64,000 bases of DNA, taken from NCBI GenBank assembly GCA_011033025.1, contig WFMF01000018.1:992001-1056000 (forward strand), written 5' to 3'. The translations under genes and the position numbers were made by a program. This DNA comes from Beroe forskalii (taxonomy: Eukaryota > Ctenophora > Nuda > Beroida > Beroidae). Of this stretch, positions 55,249 through 64,000 are shown piece by piece; within the stretch, counting starts at the first letter, position 1; each line of letters begins with the position of its first letter. The notes beneath the pieces were generated by a model. That model did no database searches. It was given only the letters and a program-made list of their open reading frames with translations, and was not told the DNA's origin.

Positions 55249-55375
55249 TTCGCCCGCAGATACTCCATCGCTATACATGAGGAGAGGTTATAAAAACTGG
55301 AGAAGAAGGGGTTAAAAGAGAGAACGAGTTAGCTTAAGTTGGCATTCGCCCGCAGATACTGCATCATCGCTATAG
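55249..55375 (-). repeat. Two partial copies of the exon 1 start (acceptor, ATG and first codons)
   Basis: On the minus strand TATAG|CGATGGAGTATCTG then CGGGCGAA occurs at 55249-55276, and a variant with GATGATGCAGTATCTG then CGGGCGAATGCC at 55341-55375. They match the true exon 1 edge at 54830-54858 and encode ATG-initiated MEYLRA- and MQYLRANA-like starts. Confidence 0.88.
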
Positions 55376-58300
55376 GAACGAAGGAAGGGTTAGATGAGAA
55401 GGAGGAGTTACTGGGGTATGATAACAAGGCGCAGGAGGTATGAAAATACTAAAATAGGCAGCTATTGGGGTTGATATGAGGAGTAAATGAAATGTTCATC
55501 GAAAGGTGTGTCAGGAGACATTTGTCTCAGGTTAATGATTCCGTCCAGTAATGTCGAAACAGATGCCCGGCAGTGTTTACAACCTATTCTAATTAAACAA
55601 ACCCTTAGAAAACTGACAGATAATCTACAAGTACTAAATAGTATAGCCGGGTAATCGCATTGGCGTTTCACTTTCAGTGTTGCCATTAGATAAGAAGTCA
55701 GTTATTATGATCCAAATATTGAACGTTAAATGTATCGAAACTTTTCTTAAAACGATGAAACCTATTATCAACGCATATATGGTCTACGATGCTATGGTTT
55801 CTTTCATGTGAGAGTGAAACCAGCAAGAGCGCTTATGGGTGGTTTCCGTCGAATGGAAAACCATAAAGATAACTTACAAGAGGTGCAGTGCACCTCTTGC
55901 AGTGTGCACAGCTGCTACAATTAACAGAAGATTTACAAACTAGAAATTGAAGCGATAATATAGGAATGACTTGAGCTAGAAGAAGGCTTTACGTATTATT
56001 AACACTCCCAAGTCATACATAGTTGCTCAAAAGAATATCAACAGGAGAGTGAGGTCATTATCATGCATTAAAATGGAGAATACTGATGTTAGTAAAACGC
56101 CTAATCTCAATGACCCACCCTTGGAAGTCTGCGTCGTCATCTTCTTATGATTTAGAATTATCATATATATTTAGAAATTACATTACCTTAGTGGTAGAAA
56201 TTATGATGCGTACTAATTATGATTATTTCCGCAAAATGATCATAATTAGTACGCATCATAAATACCCCACATCATAATTCTACAGATCATAATTTATACT
56301 TTCTCAAAAATTCAACCCTTCTTTAGACTTTTTAAAAAACATGTTGAAACAACCAGGATGACCATGTTGCCCAAAAATTATGATTGGCTCCAAGGCCCTT
56401 TTCACATCTTTGTAATACAACTTCAATCAGCAAATTTTCAAAATCGAAGGTTGTGCAGCGGTGCTATCATATCATGGAGTTGCCATAAATTACGAAGTTC
56501 AACTCAACTTAGTTGATATTATCAAGCCTTAACCTCCAAATAAGCTACCTTACTGCCATACCTTATCAAAGACTAAATTTACATTTGATTCAAAATGAAA
56601 ACACAGACAACATCGGTCGAAAAACAATATGTGAATGTGCGAGCATGATATTCATAACATTAACTTCCCAGTTACTATGATGTTGGAAGTTAGCACAATT
56701 AGGGATGTAAATCATGATTAAAGTGATTTTGTCGGAAAATGACCGGCATCAAGGCTTATTCTATGATTTTGATCAAATTTCGGAGGATTCTGGACAATTT
56801 TGCTTCAAAGTTCAAAGGGCCGGGTGAAATAGTCAAAAAAATGATGAAATTTCATTCCACTGGTTGTTCCTTAAAAAGGTTTTTTTATCCCAAAATTTTT
56901 TCATCATAATTAGTACCGATCATAATTTCATTCGTCATAATAAGTACACATCATAATTTCTACCACTAAGGTATAGAATAAGAAATTTAACATGACGTGA
57001 TGGACATGTCGTGAGTATATTTATTAATGGGTCATTACATTATACATGTGATCATCCGGCGTGTGAGTCATGGCACTCATTGTGCCTAATTTAAAATACA
57101 TCGCAGCAGAAATAAACTAAATGCTACACATTGCCAAGCTTCATTTTCAAGTTCAGGATAAAATGCAAGAATTTGGATTAAAATTAAAATACAGTTGTGC
57201 TACATAATTTCGCATAATTAAAGCATTTACATTCATTAGAAATACAACAATCTAAGATAAGAGGAATCACATAGAAGTCTAGATGAAGGTGGCAATTATT
57301 TGGCATAATCCACCTTCTAGTTATCCCGTGGAACGTCAGACTGCGCCCTCGAATAGTATGTCCAGACCAGGGAAGTTAAAGCTTTTAAGAGAATTAGTAT
57401 TTGGTTGTAGTTACAGGGAAGTGATAACAGAATATCATCATCTTGAACTAGGAGATATTAAGAAGATATCATACACTGCGAACAGTGACTAGACAAAAAA
57501 CCATGGGAATAAACAACACAGAAATGCAGGAAATGCAGGCATGCTTTTGTAGACTCATATATGAAAAACTCGGCTGACCTCAGGAGAAAAAATCAGCGGT
57601 TACAAAACATTATGATTTTCCTTGAGTTAACAAAATACGGCTTCGAAGAGTTAAATCATCCCCCTGAAGGGAGGGATAGAGTAAACGAAACAGGATGAAG
57701 AAATTAAAAACGATAATATAAAACAAGTTCAGAAAATCACACTGCAATCTACGTGTCACTTGTCACTTTGAACGATGAGCTACGTCACAGAAGTGTGGCA
57801 TTGGCACTAGCCAATTTGAAAGTGTTGAAAATGTGGATTCAAATGAAGACATAACCACAGCTAATAACGTCGAATTGGTGACCACTGACCTGAAACCCCG
57901 CATCATGTAACGGCATAAAACCAAACACACTGTCGGTGGAAAAACTATACAATATATAATTTCATCGCCACCGAACTTGTAACCGATAACTGCAGGGTGT
58001 AAATACATTCAGATAATCTTCCCGTTCACACACATCGCGTCAACGTATGACGTATAGAACAAGTCGTGAGAAATATCATAGACGCGGTTGAAGATGACGT
58101 CATTGTCATAGATTAAAACGGTGAATTATTGACTTCATAACCCGTCTATTTCTCGTGTAGAGCACACGTGAAACGACACAGTCACCACAAAACGGCCGGG
58201 CGACGAGTAGCGAATGTATTACGGAGGGATGGAGAGGAAGCTTATCGTAATATATGGGTTGAGCGAGAACGGCGGCAGGAGAGAGAGCTATAGAGATGCC

Positions 58301-58560
58301 GTGCTCACCCCCGATCAGCACATAGCCGCCTGATACGTCACCAATTGAGCATGTTGCGCTATGATAATGACGTCACTAGAAGCAGTGTAGTGGTCGCGCA
58401 TGACGCGCTATCGCCCGGAAGGTGACAACAGATGAAACGCAACAACTGTCACACTCTCAGCATATATAACTCCTTTACACATCGTACTGTGGGACATATA
58501 GTGTGTCACGCAGGGTTCTCTCTGCAGAACGTCATCAGACCAGGATGTGACGTCATCCTC
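55376..58560. other. Non-coding upstream block with weak promoter candidate
   Basis: Contains a 23-bp palindrome with arms CAAGAGGTGCA (55877-55899), the MITE at 56186-56971, and a GC-richer patch at 58.1-58.4 kb. On the minus strand TTATATATG (58461-58469) followed about 150 bases later by GGGG|GTGAGC (donor GT at 58308-58307) could be a TATA box and first-exon donor for Mhc, but nothing else supports it. Confidence 0.35.
56186..56971. mobile_element. TA-flanked non-autonomous DNA transposon (Tc1/mariner-like)
   Basis: Inverted ends CCTTAGTGGTAGAAATTATG on both sides with TA duplicated (56184-56185, 56972-56973). Inside each end are further ATTATGA/TCATAAT dyads. 786 bp and no transposase; the TA target fits the Tc1/mariner superfamily. 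Confidence 0.8.
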
Positions 58561-58567
58561 CAATCAG

Positions 58568-59095
58568 GCAGCTGTCAGGAGATCCTAAGGGGAGGGATGG
58601 GGAACGGGACATGGCAGCTTTTAGGAGATCCTGGGAGGGATGGGGAACGGGACATGGCAGCTTTTAGGAGATCCTGGGAGGGATGGGGAGAACGGGACAT
58701 GGCAGCTTTTAGGAGATCCTGGGAGGGATGGGGAGAACGGGACATGGCAGCTGTCAGGAGATCCTGGGGAGAACGGGACATGGCAGCTGTCAGGAGATCC
58801 TGGGAGGGATGTGGAGAACGGGACATGGCAGCTGTCAGGAGATCCTGGGGAGGGGAGAGCGGGACATGGCAGCTGTCAGGAGATCCTGGGGAGGGGAGAG
58901 CGGGACATGGCAGCTGTCAGGAGATCCTAGGGGAGGGATGGGGGACGGGACATGGCAGCTGTCAGGAGATCCTAGGGAGGGATGGGAGAACGGGACATGG
59001 GAGCTGTCAGGAGATCCGGGGGGAGGGATGTGGAGAACGGGACACGGCAGCTGTCAGGAGATCCTGGGGAGGGATGGGGGACGGGACATTTCCAG
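58568..59095 (+). repeat. 45-bp minisatellite GGAGATCCTGGGAGGGATGG...
   Basis: About eleven copies with internal length variants; core ACGGGACATGGCAGCTGTCA followed by GGAGATCCTGGGGAGGG. The length is a multiple of 3, so a repetitive 237-codon open frame (58432-59145) is produced on the plus strand; its translation (WQLSGDPG-type) resembles no family. Confidence 0.93.
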
Positions 59096-59202
59096 GAGGA
59101 GGGGATTCGACTCATCCCTCATGGAGGAGGAGGGGAAATCAATGATTGTTCGAGGGCTATGAAAAAAGGGCAAATAAAATACGCTTAGAACAGGGCTTAC
59201 GA

Positions 59203-59236
59203 TGAGAATCAGCGCCGCGCGCGGCGTTGATTCTCA
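59203..59236. repeat. 34-bp near-perfect palindrome
   Basis: TGAGAATCAGCGCCGCG followed directly by CGCGGCGTTGATTCTCA; a single mismatch and no spacer. Confidence 0.9.
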
Positions 59237-60888
59237 CGAGGGTCTGTCAACAGCCGATAAATTGTGGACGGCGCGCGTATCGACTCAGAGTTACAGATCC
59301 TGTATAAGTGTCAGAGGTGACTAAGATTTACCGATGATTTATTGAAACAAAGCGTTTTAGACCAGACAGCGACAATCATTTATTATATAGCAAAACCATT
59401 TGAAAGTGATGTCATTATCATGGTTTAGAATGGTGAATTGAATACGATATCAGACGACGTTTATGATGTACAAAATAATAAGATAGATCATGTAACTCTA
59501 AGATTTCAAGAATAAAGCTGCAGCTGAGATCATGTTGTAGGTGGTAAAATACATAGGAGTATAGCTCGTACAGTGCAGACAGCGTAATATCGTAACTGAT
59601 GATTGGTGATTTACGTAAGGAAAAACAGCGATTTTCAACTCCCCAATTTGGCCTTTTTGAGAATCAAACGAGGTGGATTTGAATTGTTATTTTTGATTAA
59701 AAAACAACAAAATCAGTAAAAAGATTGGCCGGTCATGCAGCAGCAAACTGAAATGCAGTGTATTATTAGAAAGCAATCTGTCACTGCGTAAAAAGTTATC
59801 TAAATGATAAGGATTAAGAATGTGAGATAAGACGCGCATGCTGTAAGAAAAGAGATTTGGTCAGATCATATATCAAAGGCACGTTGCAAATTACGTATAT
59901 AATCGTTGGTAATTCAGAGTAGCACAGAATAATAATATTACACGAGCACTAGGTACTGGCGTCTTGGTTTTTAAATATTTTCCCAGAGTAGCTGCATATT
60001 TTTAGGTATCAACATCTGGGTTAGGTTACTCTGGAAATGTGTTAAAACTTCCCCCGAAAAGTGGGAGAGAGACAGAACACGCAGCTTCATCACGGACATT
60101 TTGTGATAAACCCACGAACAGATAAAATTAAACCGGCGATTTATGGCATAATTAGAATAATATAAGTATGAAAGAAACTTGAGGATTAATTTCTCCTTGA
60201 GGTGGTTTCGTTTAAACATCTCCCTTAGGCTATGATACAGAAATTAAAAAAGAAAACAGCGATACTTCTGATGACACTAATTTCTTCTTTTTGGTAACAC
60301 CCACCTAAAAACAGCTATTGCTGTTGCTTCCTGCCCGAAAAAACTTCCGGGATTCCCAAGTGGAATCATGAATTCAGGAAATTGAAAATTCCCCAATTTA
60401 ATGCTATTGTTTTGAAGCGGAAACATGAATCGTGGGAAAGCACATACATTTAGCATTTTAGCTCATGGAGCGAGATTGCCAAGAAATATTGCGCGCAGAG
60501 ATACTGCCTTTTGAAGACTTCAAGAGATTATATCAATATTTGTGAAAAAATACGGCCCATGATGGCCAGTTGGTTACCCTAGCAGCCCTTAAAAAAGTGA
60601 ACAAAAACCATGGCAGTGCCCTAAGTTTTTGTAATACACATACATGTTGGTAAACACTAAACACACAAACATTACACACCGCAAGTCACACTAAGTCACA
60701 CATAAGCTACACACTCTCACACAACACGTACAAATTATACCGCATTATTATTAGCAGGGGAGGCGCGAGCTCCCGAGTGTAAGAGTTGACAAAATACCTC
60801 GCATTCCATTGACGATGTCGAGTACAGATTACCAAATAATTAGATGAGGTGTGTGCATGTTGCTGCACATATCGGATTCTCTTGCAGG
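59237..60888. other. Non-coding block
   Basis: No exon, repeat array or element boundary recognised; CACAC-rich sequence at 60.65-60.74 kb only. Confidence 0.5.
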
Positions 60889-61290
60889 GGGTGTAACGCC
60901 GTGTTACACTCTCTAAAACGCAGGGAAGGGGTGTAACGCTGTGTTACACTCTCTTAACCGCAGAGAGAGAGAGGGGTGTAACGCTGTGTTACACTCTCTA
61001 AAACGCAGGGGAATCAGGCTACAGATTCTGTAGCAGGTAGAGGGGGTGTAACGCTGTGTTACACTCTCTAAAACGCAGGGAAGGGGGTGTAACGCTGTGT
61101 TACACTCTCCAAACGCAGGGAAGGGGGTGTAACGCTGTGTTACACTCTATAAAACGCAGGGAAGGGGGTGTAACGCTGTGTTACACTGAGTTCTAAATCG
61201 CAGGGACAACGGGCTGCAGGGGAGGGGGTGTAACGCCGTGTTACACTCTCTAAACGGGCTGCAGATTCTGTTGCAGGGGAAGGGGTGTAA
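60889..61290 (+). repeat. ~41-bp array with GTGTAAC/GTTACAC dyad
   Basis: Eight units with the hairpin motif GTGTAACGCTGTGTTACAC followed by TCTCTAAAACGCAGGGAAGG; spacing varies from 40 to 70 bp because of inserted CAGATTCTG-bearing pieces. A partial ninth unit ends the array. Confidence 0.93.
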
Positions 61291-64000
61291 TGTAAGCTTA
61301 AGATTTTTTAAAATCTATCAATTTTATTAGGACCATATTTATGAGAAATAAGATAATCACAAGCTGAACTGAGTAACATGATTCGGCAAACAATAGGAAG
61401 AAATGGCGACTCAGTGCAAATGAAAATCAGGAAAACTTATCACACCTCTGAAGGAAATGGAGAGGCGGTTCCTGAGTATCGTATTACAGGTTGAATAATA
61501 AAGGGCACGCTGTGCATGATTTAATGTGGATCGTCGGGTGGAATAATGCTCCTTTCATGGTCCACAGTCCATATTTGGTCCATGATCCACATTGGTCCAA
61601 AAGTCAAAACTGTCCAAAAGTCACATTTGTCCACAACTCATAATGCCTCGATATTCAAATTAACTGTGCATAAGCTGAAGTAGGTACACTGACATTTAGA
61701 ATTTCATCGCAATTATTATACGTCACATAGAAACATAAAGCATGAAATAAATGAAAGGTTTAGTAAGATTAAGTAGAATAACATCGTGATCCAAACCAGT
61801 AACTGCTTTAGTTGATACTTTCGAAGGCTCATTGCATTGTCTTTCAGTGTATTCTTTTTGTTAAATGTGTAATTTTTATGGCAGATCATTGATATGAGGT
61901 AAAAGCTAAAGGATTTATCGAGGGATTCGGAACCTTTACACATTACACAATAGCAAAGAAAATTCTATTTCTAACTACGGATCGGGGTCCCAGAAAGGGA
62001 AAGGACAAAATTCCTTACTACCAAATGCACACTACTTGATAGGCCTACAAGGAAAGCATACTAGGAAAAGCACTTAACATGGTATAAGAAGAGCACACAT
62101 AATATAACACCAAGCAGTGATAATATGGAACAGCCACCACACATATTGTAACATATTATTGCCACCCCAATTACGGTAAACGAGTGTCGAGGAGAGGAAT
62201 TCTTGAGTATTCCCGTGTAAATTCGCTGTTGATTTTCTTCAGTGCAAGGCACGTTAGTGTGGTAGTACTATGTGATAGCATATTCTTATTTGGTGGCAAT
62301 AAATATTTTGGCTTTAAATAAGAGAAATTAATCAATCATTCTATAGTGTACGGTCTACAAATCATCAATGATAAACTGAACAATAGACGGACCATGAGAC
62401 AAAGAACAAGAGACTAAAAACTTAAAAACACAGGGTCACGAGAATCCTCTCTCGCCATAACAATCAAATCAAGTGAGTTTTAAAGTGCTAATCAATAGCA
62501 GCTGTGAAGTTCAACAGAATGTGCACAACAATTCGTAAACACAAGAAGAAAAGGACTAGGGCGACTGAAGTGTCAAATGAATGGTCCAGCTATTCCTAAT
62601 TAACAAGCACACTGGGGCACACAGAACAGCACATTCAACCTACATATATATGATAATAGAAGCATTATATGTGAGTTAGCTGATGTGGGAACACAGAGTA
62701 CACTGAGTACATTCTACATTCTAATACTTACCATCATATTATGTTATAGCATTACTTAAAGTGTACCATGGAACTACATGTCCCCTAAATTTCAAAATGC
62801 CCTCCAACAAAAGCCTTAGGGGGCCTAGGCCTCTAAGATTCTATCCAAATTTGTAGAACTGAATTTAAAAGGAAAAACAGGCTCGGTTAGGTTAGAATCG
62901 ATATAATAATTCGTGAATTAAGAGATTTTTGGGGGCAAAATTTTCATCATAGATAACAAATTTACATTTTTAGAACCCCAATAAGTGCGCAATTAACGAA
63001 AATACACCATAACTTGACCAGATAATATCATGACTACATAGGCATTAGGCACGTAATCATTTAGACGCGTCATGTCACGATAAGTTGGATTCTTAGACCA
63101 TCCTAGTTTCCAAAAAGAGCGCTCCCTAAAAATTTAGAGAGGGCAGGCCCCTTGTTCCAGCTCCAAAAACCGTTTCATGGCATGAAGTGTACAATGAACA
63201 TAAAACATGGTGAAATGTACATCGTACAGCATACACACATCCCTGTGTACATGCATTTCAAGAGAAATAACACTCAAAGACACGATTATTTTACTAAGTG
63301 TTCGGCTTTATAAAGTGATTTGATTCAATGAGGAAACGTAACACAACTCAGGACCTTCAAACAATGTCTTAAAGCTTGCTGTTTGAGTTCATCCCAAACT
63401 GAAGGGCTCCATTCAACAAAGGAACACGCTTCAATGGCTGCACCAGTTTAAACATTAACATTTTCTTCGGTCCTCAACAATAAACCTCGTATAACACACT
63501 AACTATTTAACTATATAACATGGTAAATCCCTTCGAGAGCTTTGATTAAGTGGTGCAACGTGATTTTAATGCGAATGAGCAGCAATACGGACTAGAGTTG
63601 TTAGTGTGGTTAGTCATGCGACTGTTGTTATAATATTAATATGTGGTTAGTATGGAGGAGTAACCACATGCCTTATGATGATGTTCTAAGTGGATCTAAT
63701 AAGCGGGCTATAATAATTTATTGAATACAATGTATTGAGTTTCAATGAATACAAGAGAAAAAACGTATCACAGCGAATATTAAATGACAATCTCTGAAAT
63801 AAAAGCGGTTAATAAGTCTGCACTAAATTTTCAAATATGCGTTTAAATTCACATTTTAAAAATTTTGTTAAATATTAAAAGCCCATTGATTAAAGCTGAA
63901 TAACTCAAATGCTCCGGATAATATTAATTCATCAAAATTCAAATGAAATACTATTTCACCAAAGCAGCAGATTGTCAGCTCAAGTCTCCACCACTTCGAG
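61291..64000. other. Non-coding block
   Basis: AT-rich, no supported exon or element. GGTCCA/TGTCCA short repeats occur at 61.56-61.63 kb. Confidence 0.5.

Noticed and set aside
58432..59145. 237-codon plus-strand gene candidate
   Set aside because: Most of it is the 45-bp minisatellite; no domain, no splice context.
60889..61290. CRISPR-like array of dyad repeats with spacers
   Set aside because: Animal genome context; the spacers are themselves repeats and no cas-like gene is present.

Overview
This is an animal genomic window: intron-rich, AT-rich and packed with minisatellites and DNA transposons. Its one large, clearly recognisable gene lies on the minus strand, from a start codon at 54851 to a stop codon at 25243. 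It encodes a class II striated-type muscle myosin heavy chain. I could place 31 of about 32 constitutive coding exons plus one alternative exon, by joining conserved protein segments across GT/AG boundaries of matching phase. Order along the protein: SH3-like N-terminus (E1), motor domain (E2-E16, with P-loop in E4, switch I in E5, switch II in E10, relay in E11, loop 2 in E14, SH helix region in E15, converter in E16), lever arm with IQ motifs (E17), a long coiled-coil rod (E18-E31) and a short acidic tailpiece (E32). The recovered coding sequence is about 5.7 kb, or about 1,900 codons, close to the usual 1,930-1,960 for this family once the missing E8 is allowed for. The rod motif [11 protein letters not shown] marks it as striated-type; some motor motifs (EMPPHIY, LPIY) are closer to non-muscle myosin II. 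This suggests an early-branching or divergent invertebrate, but I cannot name the lineage.

Region by region. 1-17.7 kb is mostly non-coding, with one well-bounded minus-strand exon of an unidentified gene (7389-7509), a possible small membrane-protein ORF (12525-12941), a hAT-like element (10642-11528), a multi-hairpin MITE (12287-12457), several short tandem arrays and hairpins, and a CArG/E-box cluster near 9.2 kb. 17.77-19.96 kb is a GC-rich satellite with a 23-bp EcoRI-containing unit and a 175-178-bp higher-order repeat at one end. 20-25.2 kb is non-coding, with a tRNA-like/hairpin locus at 24.25-24.36 kb. 25.24-54.85 kb is the myosin gene. Its introns carry a nested DNA transposon/LINE (32.8-37.0 kb) and a 3.4-kb fold-back element (42.0-45.4 kb). 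54.86-64 kb is upstream of the start codon and holds minisatellites, a TA-flanked MITE (56186-56971), and two large arrays (58.57-59.10 kb and 60.89-61.29 kb).

Two observations stand out. First, E5 exists as two tandem copies (5A, 5B) separated by a 58-bp intron. Both encode loop 1 plus switch I, and the reading frame forces a choice of one or the other. Second, many of the intronic minisatellites are built from copies of the neighbouring exon edge. Complete 3' splice-site modules repeat eight times before E11, 5' splice sites about ten times after E22, and further edge copies lie at E1 (both ends), E17 and the unrelated exon at 7.4 kb. This looks like recurrent tandem duplication seeded at splice junctions. 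The gene also has unresolved problems: E6 and E7 do not join in frame, E17 appears to lack one base, and E8 was not found. Assembly errors and real damage both remain possible.
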